Shown in pieces: positions 8,234 through 16,981 of a DNA stretch of 64,000 bases. A program made the position numbers and the translations under genes. The notes below the pieces were generated by a model. The model saw only the letters and a list, made by a program, of their open reading frames with translations. It had not been told where the DNA came from and ran no database searches. Numbering within the stretch: position 1 is the first letter of the stretch; every line of letters starts with the position of its first letter. This DNA comes from Glutamicibacter sp. B1 (lineage in GTDB: Bacteria > Actinomycetota > Actinomycetes > Actinomycetales > Micrococcaceae): NCBI RefSeq assembly GCF_039602135.1, contig NZ_CP125942.1:3410001-3474000 (forward strand), given 5' to 3'.

Positions 8234-8815
8234 TTGTGGAAACCCAATAGCGTTCGGCAACGGGTCTTCCTGGCGCTCCTTGGATTGCTTCTTATGGCAG
8301 GGGGTGCTTGCGTGGCCTGGCTAAGCTGGGATTCAACTCAGAACGGACTTGCCCAGAAACGTCTCGTCGATAGCTTTCCTGCACAAATGCCAGAATTGGG
8401 CATTTACATGGCCGGCGCACTAGCCCTGATATCGGTCATGCTGATCGTTGTGATGGTGTCAGCTCTACCCAAGAAACCGGGTAAACGGACCTTCATTTAC
8501 CAATCAGATAAAGGCACTGGCATATCCACTGTTGATTCAGGAACCGTCGCCCTGGCTGCCCGGGAAGCAGCTGAAAGCTCACCTGAGGTTGCCCATGCAG
8601 ATATACGTATTAATGGAACAGTGAAGAGCCCGATTCTTTACGCACGATTCGCTTTGCGCGTGGATGCCCGGCCAATGGATGGCATGGGCCTCGTAAGGGA
8701 TGTTCTCATTCCTCAGATGGAGCAAGCTCTCGGCGCCCGGTTCGCCAGAAAACACGTGAACATTGATTTCCAGCCTAAGATATCTGGAACATCCGCCAAA
8801 ACGACCCTGACCTAA
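8234..8815 (+). CDS. AmaP-like alkaline shock membrane anchor
   Basis: This 193-residue protein repeats the plan of its upstream neighbour: two transmembrane segments (about 10-30 and 57-79), a short basic region (SALPKKPGKRTF), then a cytosolic domain ending in an Asp23-like helix and strand (FARKHVNIDFQPKISG). AmaP proteins anchor Asp23 to the membrane, and I infer this role here. The start is TTG 8234 with GAGGAGGG about 8 bases upstream. It ends the five-gene Asp23 operon. No hairpin terminator was seen directly downstream. Confidence 0.65.
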   Translation: MWKPNSVRQRVFLALLGLLLMAGGACVAWLSWDSTQNGLAQKRLVDSFPAQMPELGIYMAGALALISVMLIVVMVSALPKKPGKRTFIYQSDKGTGISTVDSGTVALAAREAAESSPEVAHADIRINGTVKSPILYARFALRVDARPMDGMGLVRDVLIPQMEQALGARFARKHVNIDFQPKISGTSAKTTLT

Positions 8816-9255
8816 TAATTTGTACTAGTCAGCCAATCGGCGGAAAGCAGCAGGGGATATGGAGGCACCCTCCAGAGCAAGGCTCAGGAAATATCGGACA
8901 AGTCAAAGAAAGCATTGATGATTCCTTCAGCGACAAGGATCAGGGAGCTGATGGGCCAATATGACATAGCCGGCGGGGTGCCACAGAGATTGTCAAAGAT
9001 GCCTACAAGCAACTTTGGGCTGATGAATCCGTGAACGTCGGTTGCCATGCTCAGCTAGGCCGACAACGCATCCTACCGCTAGTAACTTAGCAGGGTGTCA
9101 ATGCTTCAGCAGATCTGCAATTCTGCCGTGGTTTGCAAGGACGCGGCATGGCGCGAGACCACTATTTCCGAACAAAACTCACATTGCCTCCCACAGATTC
9201 CCTCTCAGCAAGGGAAGAAGAAACTCGCAATCTAGAATTATGAAAGGCCCTTAAC
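8816..9255 (+). other. Intergenic stretch with possible decayed coding sequence
   Basis: No intact gene is found in these 440 bases. Between about 8880 and 9030, short coding-like pieces appear in different frames, for example GQVKESIDDSFSDKDQGADG and then GATEIVKDAYKQLWADES. They look like parts of a small hydrophilic stress protein, weakly CsbD-like, broken by stops and frame changes. Identity is uncertain. The promoter of the following DJ-1/PfpI gene must lie in the right part. Confidence 0.3.
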
Positions 9256-9996
9256 GTGAAGAAAATCCTCATGGTCCTGACCAGCGTTTCCGAACTCGGT
9301 GCAGGAGGAGAACCCACCGGCTACAACGTCGCGGAAGCAGCTCATCCCTGGAAGGTTTTCCGGGACGCGGGACACTTCGTCGACTTCGCCTCTATCAAGG
9401 GCGGACAGCCACCACAAGATACGGTCGATACCGACGACCCGATCCAGGTGCAATTTACCCAAGACGAAACCACACGAGCCGGTCTCTACAACACGGCGAG
9501 GGTCGAGGTAGTTGATCCGGACCAGTACGATGCCATCTATCTCGTCGGCGGCCATGGCACCATGTGGGACTTCCCCAACAACGAAGACTTGCAAAAGCTC
9601 ATCGGGGCCATCTACAACAGTGGAGGCATAGTTGGAGCAGTATGCCACGGTCCGGCTGGATTACTGGATGTAGAACTGCACCACGGAATCAAGTTGCTGA
9701 GTGGCAAGGATGTTGCTGCCTTTACCAACGATGAAGAAGTCGCGGTCGGCAAGGACAAGATCATTCCATTCTCATTGGCCGACAAACTCGTTGAGCAGGG
9801 GGCCAACCATATCGCCGCCGATGATTTTGAAGAAAATATCCAAGTATCCGAGCGTCTGGTCACCGGTCAGAACCCTGCCTCGGCTGCCGGTGTTGCAAAG
9901 GAAATGGAAAAGCTTCTGGCCGCAGTGATTCGTCAAGAAAAGGCCACTGATGAAGCTTCCTCAGACGATGACTCAGCCCAGGCCGTGGAAGACTAA
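9256..9996 (+). CDS. DJ-1/PfpI (Hsp31-like) family protein
   Basis: The 246-residue product belongs to the type 1 glutamine amidotransferase-like DJ-1/PfpI superfamily. The nucleophile elbow is GAVCHGPAGL, with Cys at about 133 and the next His. Upstream, YLVGGHGTMWDFPNN and the N-terminal SVSELGAGGEPTGYN are characteristic of the Hsp31/glyoxalase-III branch. A role as a chaperone or methylglyoxal detoxifying enzyme is known for relatives and inferred here. The C-terminal 25 residues are acidic and low-complexity. The start is GTG 9256 with AAAGG upstream. A strong terminator follows at 10064-10102. Confidence 0.85.
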   Translation: MKKILMVLTSVSELGAGGEPTGYNVAEAAHPWKVFRDAGHFVDFASIKGGQPPQDTVDTDDPIQVQFTQDETTRAGLYNTARVEVVDPDQYDAIYLVGGHGTMWDFPNNEDLQKLIGAIYNSGGIVGAVCHGPAGLLDVELHHGIKLLSGKDVAAFTNDEEVAVGKDKIIPFSLADKLVEQGANHIAADDFEENIQVSERLVTGQNPASAAGVAKEMEKLLAAVIRQEKATDEASSDDDSAQAVED

Positions 9997-10395
9997 AAAA
10001 ATCTGTGGGTAACGATTTTCTACACCTGCGGATATCTCATAAGCGGCTGTATCCGGCCAAAATATTCCTCGTAGGTAGACGGAGACCTACGAGGAATTTT
10101 TTCGTTTAAGCATGCGCGCCCTCCGCTTATCGGCGGAAACATCACAACTTTCCGAGGGTCTGCATCGCAGTGGCAGGCACACTCACTATCCAGCATGGCC
10201 GGTTGGCAGATTCGCACTGGCCAGGCTGGCCCGCGCTGTCACCTACGATGCAGGGCGACCTGCCCCCGTCGACTATGTGCAGCCCGCTTTTATCTGCTCT
10301 AGATTCGTTTTGCATCTCGACGACTTCACATACAGCAAGTTCTAGAAATGACAGAGTCTAGGGAGCGTCAGCAAATAATTGCGCAAACCGTCTTC
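9997..10395. other. Intergenic stretch with terminator
   Basis: Apart from the factor-independent terminator at 10064-10102, nothing recognisable is found. Open frames on both strands here are short, lack motifs and overlap each other. The two flanking genes converge, so transcription from both sides ends in this stretch. Confidence 0.5.
10064..10102 (+). terminator. Factor-independent terminator
   Basis: A perfect 13-bp inverted repeat (ATTCCTCGTAGGT at 10064-10076 and ACCTACGAGGAAT at 10085-10097) with an 8-base loop is followed by six Ts (10097-10102). This ends the DJ-1/PfpI transcript. The A-rich left flank could make it act in the other direction for the convergent DUF1295 gene. Confidence 0.9.
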
Positions 10396-11265
10396 CTACC
10401 AGAACTTGGGGATAAGCACTGGCGTATTTTCCTTGTAAGCTTCATAGTCGGAGCGACCGCCCCATTTTGATTCAGCTTTCGCTTCAAGCAGCGGGACTCC
10501 ACTAATCTTGATGAGCAGCACAGCCACGAATACCGGTGAAATCATCACAACCCACTGCCAGTGCTGCAATGCCGGAGCGGCAACAACAGCCACTCCGATC
10601 CAAAGCAGAATCTCTCCGAAATAGTTCGGATGACGGGATTTGGACCACAAGCCGGAGGAAATGAATTCCCCTTTATTCTCCGGGTCGCGTTTGAAAATTG
10701 ATTTCTGGTGATCGGCTAGGCTTTCCACACCGAGACCTATCGCCCAGATGACGAACCCAGCCAGTGCGAATCCGTCCAGTTCACTAGCGTGTTCCGAGGT
10801 CATGGCAGCCCAAGCAGTAGCAGCAGTGAAAGAGACCCAGAGACCCTGGATGGTCCAGACACCGAAGAACCGTATGAAAGACGGTTTGATCTGGTCAAAG
10901 CGATCATCTTTGCCGTCCCTATTAACACGGCGGAAGAGGAAGATTCCCAGCCTAAGAGTCCAGGCCAACACCATAAACGCCAATAATAGTGATCTGGAGT
11001 GAACTTCAGGGGCTAAGAGAAGCAAAAGCAATGTGACTGCCGTATAGGTCAGAGTCCCGGTCAGGTCGTAGAATCTCTCTGTTTGTCCTAGGAACGAAGG
11101 TATGAAAGCGACCCATTGGACTATGAAGGACGTCAGTACAGCCAGAGCGAAGAGGGGCATCGAACCCCATGTAAGCCCACCATCACTACCGGACAATGCA
11201 AGTATCACACCTAGCAGAAGCACTACAGGCATGGCGGTCAGCGCCTTGCGTTCCTTGCTTTTCAT
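10396..11265 (-). CDS. DUF1295 family membrane protein (steroid 5-alpha-reductase-like)
   Basis: This 289-residue polytopic membrane protein has about seven hydrophobic segments. The C-terminal family signature is visible: GEFISSGLWSKSRHPNYFGE, then ISGVPLLEAKAESKWGG and YEAYKENTPVLIPKF. DUF1295 proteins are related to steroid 5-alpha-reductases and isoprenylcysteine methyltransferases, so an NADPH-dependent reduction of a lipid is plausible, but the substrate is unknown. It is a single gene, preceded on its strand by AGGAAACC just upstream of the ATG at 11265. Confidence 0.85.
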   Translation of the reverse strand: MKSKERKALTAMPVVLLLGVILALSGSDGGLTWGSMPLFALAVLTSFIVQWVAFIPSFLGQTERFYDLTGTLTYTAVTLLLLLLAPEVHSRSLLLAFMVLAWTLRLGIFLFRRVNRDGKDDRFDQIKPSFIRFFGVWTIQGLWVSFTAATAWAAMTSEHASELDGFALAGFVIWAIGLGVESLADHQKSIFKRDPENKGEFISSGLWSKSRHPNYFGEILLWIGVAVVAAPALQHWQWVVMISPVFVAVLLIKISGVPLLEAKAESKWGGRSDYEAYKENTPVLIPKFW

Positions 11266-11816
11266 TATGAGGTTTCCTCCGTTAAATTTCCCTCAGGGAC
11301 AACCCAGGGATCCTGCGATACTCTTATCCAAGAGTCGCTTCATCATATTGTTTGGGACCGGGCAATACTATTGGACACAGGTTGAGCCAAAGCTTTTGAT
11401 GGAATCGCGGCTTGACGCTTCTCATGGACTCTCTTCGTGGGGCTAGCGTCTAGGAGATCCCTGCCGTTGGCGGAAGATTGCAGAAACAGCTTTCGTCCCC
11501 AGAATTGTTCGCGACCTGTTAATTGGCCTGACTGGACAAATCAAGCATTCTGAATGCCAGATGAAAACCGTTCTAATATCGATTGACTAGTTATTACGTC
11601 GAAACGGAACGCATGGCCTGGTTTCAAGCCTCACACTAAACAAGCTTGAAACCAAGCTATGCGAACATCGCCTCGTCCCTGCTTATGCTGCCTATCTGAG
11701 ATGATAGCGCCCAACAATACCTACCTTGAATGACGCCTGGCCGAGAAGTAGCCCACAACAGGTTAGTCCTGTCCGTATTTGATATCCATCGATACCCCTG
11801 ACCAGAAGGAAAAGCT
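11266..11816. other. Divergent intergenic region
   Basis: These 550 bases lie between divergent genes (DUF1295 and acyl-CoA synthetase). They contain the perfect inverted repeat at 11619-11654 and no gene I can support. Promoters for both genes must be here. AGAAGGA just before the ATG at 11817 is the ribosome site of the synthetase. Confidence 0.5.
11619..11654. promoter_or_regulatory. Perfect 11-bp inverted repeat upstream of acyl-CoA synthetase
   Basis: TGGTTTCAAGC (11619-11629) and GCTTGAAACCA (11644-11654) are exact reverse complements separated by 14 bases. There is no T-run on either side, so an operator for a dimeric repressor is as likely as a terminator. It lies about 165 bases before the acyl-CoA synthetase start. 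Confidence 0.55.
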
Positions 11817-13679
11817 ATGAGGGAATTTTCGACGCCACTATTGGCCACTTTGCACATGCACAGGAATGCCACCGATCTCTTGATGGAGCGCCTGAAGAAT
11901 TCGCCTGAGCATATAGCATTCGAAGTTCGATCTGCTGATGGCGCCGTCGCTGCCCCATGGAAGCAAATAACTACTCGAGAATATTTTCTCGAAGTGCAGG
12001 CATTGGCCAAGGGGCTCATCGCTAGTGGGCTGCAACCTGGAAACAAGCTAGTGATTATGTCACCTACACGCTACGAATGGGCTCAGGTGGATATGGCTGC
12101 ATGGTTTGCAGGTGCGGTCGTGGTCCCGATTTATGAAACTTCGTCACTTGATCAGGTCACAGCCATACTTGCCGATTGCTCCCCAAAATTTATAGTTGCT
12201 GGAAGCACCGACCAGGCCTCGATTCTCGAGCGCGGACTAACTGAAGCGGGAATAGGCGGGTCGAGAATCTGGACAATGGACACCCGGAATGATCTCGATC
12301 TTGAAGATCTTCTTGAAGTAGGGAAATCTATCACCGATCATGCGGTTGAAGAACGACGAGTGATAGCAACATCAGAGACGATAGCGACCATCGTCTACAC
12401 TTCGGGAACGACGGCAGTACCCAAGGGCGCTTTAATTACGCATGGTAACCTCGTTGGCTTAGTACTCAATGTCGCTGCCGCTTACACTGAGGTGGTCAAG
12501 GAGACAGGAAATACGATTATTTTCCTTCCCATGGCCCACGTTCTGGCTCGTGGTCTGCAGCTGATCTGTTTGGCCAACGGGATGCGCATCGCGCATCTCT
12601 CAGAACCCAAAGAAGTAATACCGTCTTTGGAAATCCTCAAACCCACATTTCTCGTAGTGGTGCCACGGGTGTTACAAAAGATCCAAGACTCCGCAGCACA
12701 GGCCGCTAATCAGAAACGCCTTAATCTTATTTGGAAGTGGGCCAGCGACACGGCAACGCAGTGGGGCGAGATGGCTGAGGTAAACGATGCCGGTTCGTCG
12801 AAGCAAGCTTCTCCTAGCCTTTGGATGAGACATTTCATTTTTGACCGGATTTTCTACTCGCGTCTACGAAAAGTAGTCGGCGGTCGTCTAGAGTACCTGC
12901 TATCAGGAGCTGCAACCCTAGATAGAGAAGTTTCCCTCTTTTTCAGGGGGATCGGCTTACCAGTAATTGAGGGGTATGGGCTGACAGAAACTACAGCGCC
13001 GCTAACGGGGAATATGCCCGGGTCGATCATGTCGGGAACCGTGGGAGTTCCGATGCCTGGGACCACTGTACGAATATCGGACGACGGTGAGGTGCTCGCG
13101 CAAGGAGTCGGCGTATTTGCTGGATATACCAATCCCGACGATAACGCCGACGCTTTCACCGATGGGTTCTTTCGCACAGGAGACTTGGGATCAATTGACG
13201 AGCGTGGACGCATCACGCTGAGGGGAAGAATCAAAGACGTCATAGTAACTGCGGGAGGAAAAACAATATCTCCCAGCATATGGGAAGGATATGTCGAAAC
13301 TGATCCACTAATTGCCCACGCGGTAATGGTCGGGGAAGGTAAGCCGTTCCTGGGATGCCTCGTGCTCATTGACTCGGAAGCAGTTCAACAGTGGGCTTCA
13401 AGCCAAGGGATTACAGACGCATCCCTCTTTCAGCATCGCACAGAAGGATCAATTGACAGGATTAGAAACCAGCGCCTGTTTCAAGTCATCTCCGACTCCG
13501 TCAGCTCAGCCAATAACCGGGTAGCAAGAAGTGAACAAGTCAAAGAGATTATTATGCTTTCCACCTATTTAGGGGAAAACAGTGAGCTGCTGACGCCGAC
13601 CTTGAAACTCAAGCGAAGCAAGTTTCTTGAGAGAACAAACAGCTTCGTCAACGAGATCTATGACTCAACTAAGCGCTAA
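11817..13679 (+). CDS. Long-chain fatty-acid--CoA ligase (FadD15-like)
   Basis: A 620-residue AMP-forming acyl-CoA synthetase. The P-loop motif is YTSGTTAVPKGALITH, the A5 motif is GYGLTETTAPLTG, the A7 motif is RTGDLG, and IKDVIVTAGGKTISPS covers the hinge and A8. Length and the closing C-terminal region with an insertion near 320-350 match the long-chain, AMP-binding FadD15-like branch. It should activate fatty acids with ATP and CoA for beta-oxidation or lipid synthesis. AGAAGGA lies 6 bases before the ATG. It is transcribed alone. Confidence 0.85.
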   Translation: MREFSTPLLATLHMHRNATDLLMERLKNSPEHIAFEVRSADGAVAAPWKQITTREYFLEVQALAKGLIASGLQPGNKLVIMSPTRYEWAQVDMAAWFAGAVVVPIYETSSLDQVTAILADCSPKFIVAGSTDQASILERGLTEAGIGGSRIWTMDTRNDLDLEDLLEVGKSITDHAVEERRVIATSETIATIVYTSGTTAVPKGALITHGNLVGLVLNVAAAYTEVVKETGNTIIFLPMAHVLARGLQLICLANGMRIAHLSEPKEVIPSLEILKPTFLVVVPRVLQKIQDSAAQAANQKRLNLIWKWASDTATQWGEMAEVNDAGSSKQASPSLWMRHFIFDRIFYSRLRKVVGGRLEYLLSGAATLDREVSLFFRGIGLPVIEGYGLTETTAPLTGNMPGSIMSGTVGVPMPGTTVRISDDGEVLAQGVGVFAGYTNPDDNADAFTDGFFRTGDLGSIDERGRITLRGRIKDVIVTAGGKTISPSIWEGYVETDPLIAHAVMVGEGKPFLGCLVLIDSEAVQQWASSQGITDASLFQHRTEGSIDRIRNQRLFQVISDSVSSANNRVARSEQVKEIIMLSTYLGENSELLTPTLKLKRSKFLERTNSFVNEIYDSTKR

Positions 13680-13842
13680 CTATCAGTCATGATATGAGCC
13701 CTTTACGTTCGGATGGAAGGGCAAAAAACTTTTAAATAATCCAATCCGGAACATCCCTGGCCCCGAATGCCCTATGACAGCCCAAGCCAAGGGGTTTGGA
13801 TCAACGACTGGCCCAACGGGGTCGCCAGGTAAGGAGTTCGAC

Positions 13843-14538
13843 ATGAAAACCATGCAGCGCAAGACGGCAGGACTGCTCTCGATCGCCGCGGTCGCCGCGT
13901 TCGGATTGAGCGCCTGCTCGATGGACAACAGCAGCGAGACCGCCCCCAGCAGCGAAAGCTCGGCCTCCAGCATGAGCGAGAGCAGCCCGAGCGCATCCGA
14001 GGATTCGGGCATGGCCAGCGAATCGGCCATGGACCCTGCTTCCAATCTTGTGGGCCCGGGCTGCGCGGCCTACGCGGAGGCAGTGCCTGAAGGCGATGGC
14101 TCGGTGGCCGGCATGGCCAAGGATCCGGTTGCCGTGGCAGCATCCAACAACCCGTTGCTGACCACCCTCACCAAGGCCGTCTCGGGAAAGCTGAACAAGG
14201 ACGTGGACCTGGTGGACACGCTCAACGGCGATGAGTTCACCGTCTTCGCACCGGTGGATGACGCATTCAAGGCCATTCCAGAAAAAGACCTGAACGCTGT
14301 CGTGTCGGATGCCGACATGCTGACCAAGGTGCTGACCTACCATGTGGTCCCCGGCCAGATAACTCCCGATGATTTGAAGGGTGATCTGAAAACTGTTGAA
14401 GGCGACAAGGTCAAGATCAGCGGCAGCGGTGATGACCTAATGGTCAACGATGCCAAGGTCATTTGCGGTGGCGTGCAGACTGCCAATGCCACCGTCTACC
14501 TCGTTGATTCGGTTCTGATGCCACCGGCAAAGAAATAG
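13843..14538 (+). CDS. Fasciclin-domain lipoprotein (MPT70-like)
   Basis: This 231-residue secreted lipoprotein has a signal peptide with the lipobox LSAC (MQRKTAGLLSIAAVAAFG before it). A Ser/Glu-rich linker of about 50 residues follows, then one fasciclin (FAS1) domain with VFAPVDDAF, LTYHVVPG and ATVYLVDSVLMPP. FAS1 proteins act in surface adhesion. The chosen ATG follows AAGGAG at 13831-13836; a start 69 bases upstream in the same frame would hide the signal peptide. GC content rises here and stays higher up to about 17 kb than in the genes to the left. Confidence 0.9.
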   Translation: MKTMQRKTAGLLSIAAVAAFGLSACSMDNSSETAPSSESSASSMSESSPSASEDSGMASESAMDPASNLVGPGCAAYAEAVPEGDGSVAGMAKDPVAVAASNNPLLTTLTKAVSGKLNKDVDLVDTLNGDEFTVFAPVDDAFKAIPEKDLNAVVSDADMLTKVLTYHVVPGQITPDDLKGDLKTVEGDKVKISGSGDDLMVNDAKVICGGVQTANATVYLVDSVLMPPAKK

Positions 14539-14560
14539 CACTGCCGCATCACCGCACGCA

Positions 14561-14606
14561 GCCAGGAAATGAACCGGTCTTCTTGATCGGCTCGTTTCCT
14601 GGCTTT
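14561..14606 (+). terminator. Long hairpin terminator after fasciclin gene
   Basis: GCCAGGAAATGAACCGG (14561-14577) pairs with 14587-14603 over 17 positions with one mismatch and two G-T pairs, followed by a short TTT. It lies 22 bases after the fasciclin stop and before the convergent peptidase remnant. It probably ends transcription, although the T-run is weak. Confidence 0.7.
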
Positions 14607-14669
14607 GCGCTATCCTGGACCCGGGGTTCCGCCCCGGCTAGACGGCCTGACGCTGCGCCAGCGCGGCCT

Positions 14670-15566
14670 TCACTTCAGCATGCGGCAGAGCCGGCGAAAA
14701 GTGCCCTCGCGGCCGATCGCATCGCGATTATTGACCAGCGCGTTCAGGACGGCTTCCTCCACCGCTTCGACCGTGGCCTCATAGAGCGCGTCCATTTGGC
14801 TCCACGGCAGGAACTTGATCTCGTCCAGCGGCACCGGATCGGGTTTCTTTTCCAGCACCGAGCGCAATGCCCCGGGGTTGCCCGTAGAGAACGCGAGGAA
14901 AATGTCCCCGAGAAGTGCCCGCCGGTGGTGCCTGTGCGGGCCAGCCCCAGCGGGACCCGCCGGGCCAGGGTCTTGGCCTGCCCCGGAAGCAGCGGCGCAT
15001 CGGTGCCGACCACGACAATGACCGAGCCGGATCCGCCAGGAATCGCCGCGGCTTCCTGGTCGTTCTCGAACCAGCTGGTGTCCTCGATCGGGCAGGGCGC
15101 CTGGGAGCTGCGCCCGATCGGCGTTCCGTTGATCTGCAGCTCCTTGCGGCTTCCAAAATTCGCCTGGGTGAAGACCCCCACGGTGTACTGCTGCCCGCTG
15201 GCCGTCACCAGCCGCGATGAGGTCCCCGAGCCGCCTTTGAAGCCATAGCAGTCCATCCCGGTGCCACCGCCGACCGACCCTTCTGGAACCGGGCCGGTGG
15301 CCGCATTGTCCAGGGCCTGGACCGCATGCTCCGGGGTAATGAGATTGTCATTGATGCGGTTCAGGTACCCGTCCCAGGTTTCTGCAACCACCGGCAGCAT
15401 CCATTGCGCGGAAACCTGCGGATGATTCTTGTGCATCCACTGGTCGACCCCGGTGTGGCATGCTCCGACCGCATGCGAATTGCTGATGAGGATCGGGGTG
15501 GAAAATTGCCCGGACTCCTCGATCCAGGCGCGGCCAGTCATTTCGCCATTCCCATTCAGTGAATAC
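14670..15566 (-). pseudogene. DmpA-type (family S58) aminopeptidase, 5'-truncated and frameshifted
   Basis: The minus strand encodes most of a P1/DmpA family aminopeptidase: SLNGNGEMTGRAWIEESG, GSVGGGTGMDCYGFKGG, then GGSGSVIVVVGTDAPLLPGQ. The N-terminal region of about 60-70 residues expected before SLNGNGEMTG is missing; the sequence changes at about 15560-15567 into permease coding sequence on the other strand. A one-base loss in the G run at 14906-14909 (CCCC on the plus strand) moves the reading frame. Adding one G restores GDIFLAFSTGNPGALRSVLE and a normal C-terminus ending at 14670. It is therefore a doubly damaged gene. Confidence 0.85.
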
Positions 15567-16366
15567 GCCGAAGAGGCCCGCAGTCCGCAACGCACCATCC
15601 CCATTGCCACCTATCTGGCAGTAACCTTGCTCGCCTGCTTCTATGCCTTCACCTTCTGGGTGCTCACGGTGGCGTTCGGCGTCGACGGGAGCATCGCCTT
15701 CGCCACCGGGGAGAACTTCGAATCAATGATCTTCGAGGCCTCCGGCAGCTACCTGGGCAGCTGGGCCGCGATCTGCATCCAGGTGCTGATCGTCACCAGC
15801 TTCTTCGCCTGCATCCTCGCATTCCACAATGCCGCGGCGCGCTACATGTATTCGCGGGCCGCGAACGGATCCTGCCTGCGGCCCTGGGGCGCATCAGCCG
15901 ACGCCACAACTCCCCGGCGACCGCCTCCATCGTGTTGAGCGCCTTCTGTGCCGCGGCCATCGCCATCGCCGGCTACCTGGTCACCGACGCCTACCTCGGG
16001 TTGGCCACCTGGACCTACGCCACCGGCGTGCAGGGGCTGGTCTTCGGGCAGACCATCGCCTCGATCTCCGTGGTCGCCTATTTCCTCAGGGACCGCAGGG
16101 GGCACTGCCCGTGGCGTGTCGTGTTCGCCACGGTGCTCGGCGCGTTGGGCCTAGTGGTCGGATTGATTATGATCGTAGGGAACTTCGAAATCACTACCGG
16201 CATGGACGGAGCGGTCAATTGGATTCTGCTGGCACCCACACCGTTGCTCTTCGGCGGCGGGCTGCTCTACGCGGCGTGGCTCAAGCGGCGCTCCCCGGCC
16301 GTGTATGCGGATCTCGGCACGCAGCAGGCTGCCCATGAGCACTTCATCGAACGGCAAGAAGGCTGA
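15567..16366 (+). pseudogene. APC-family amino-acid permease, 5'-truncated and frameshifted
   Basis: The plus strand carries the C-terminal half of an APC superfamily permease: AEEARSPQRTIPIATYLAVT, FHNAAARYMYSR, and, in another frame, LPAALGRISRRHNSPATAS followed by further transmembrane segments to the end. The N-terminal half of about 200 residues is missing at the junction with the peptidase remnant. One G appears lost in the run at 15856-15858 (TCGCGGGCC); restoring it joins the two frames. The ancestral layout was probably a divergent peptidase-permease pair controlled by the adjacent TetR regulator. Confidence 0.85.
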
Positions 16367-16943
16367 GGCCAAGCGAGCCGAACTCGTGGCCGCGGCGGTG
16401 CGCGTGGTGATGCGCGAAGGCATCGGCGCGGCCAGCGTCCGCGCGGTGGCGCAGGAAGCGCAGATCAGCGTGGGCTCGGTGCTCTACTACTTCTCGGGGA
16501 TCGACGAGCTCTTGCGCCGCACCGTGGAAAGCGTCATGGACCGGTATTTCGCCCAGCAGCTGCACGTGCTGGCCTCCTTCGGCACCGCCGCGCAGCGGCT
16601 CTCGCAGCTCATCGATCTCGGGGTGCCCGATGACATCGGCGAGGATCTCTCGCGGTTGTACAAGAGCATCGCGCTCAAACCCACCAACTCGGAAGACCTC
16701 GCGCTCTATGAGGGCCTGTACAAGCGCCAGGTGAGCCTGTACCTGAGCATAATTGAAACCGGCCAGGAGAACGGCGAATTCACCCCAGAGGCACCGGCCC
16801 TGCGGATCGCGCAGAATCTGATCGCGCTGGAAGACGCCTACGACCTGTACCCGGTGATCGGAGTGCCGTTGAGCGGTGCCGAAAAGCGCGCGAACGTCCG
16901 ATCCTACGCCGAGCTCGCCCTGGGTTGCACGCTCCAGGAGTAG
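16335..16943 (+). CDS. TetR family transcriptional regulator
   Basis: A 202-residue TetR protein with an N-terminal DNA-binding domain: KRAELVAAAVRVVMREGI, then ASVRAVAQEAQISVGSVLYY with the recognition helix, and a ligand-binding C-terminal domain with EDLALYEGLYKRQ. The ATG at 16335 lies within the last codons of the permease relic (32-base overlap), suggesting they were co-transcribed. It probably controlled the peptidase-permease pair. It looks intact although its likely targets are broken, so it may have other targets or be on the way to loss. Confidence 0.8.
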   Translation: MSTSSNGKKAEAKRAELVAAAVRVVMREGIGAASVRAVAQEAQISVGSVLYYFSGIDELLRRTVESVMDRYFAQQLHVLASFGTAAQRLSQLIDLGVPDDIGEDLSRLYKSIALKPTNSEDLALYEGLYKRQVSLYLSIIETGQENGEFTPEAPALRIAQNLIALEDAYDLYPVIGVPLSGAEKRANVRSYAELALGCTLQE

Positions 16944-16981
16944 CCAGTACACGCCGGCTGCGGCCGACGGCCCGGATGCTG

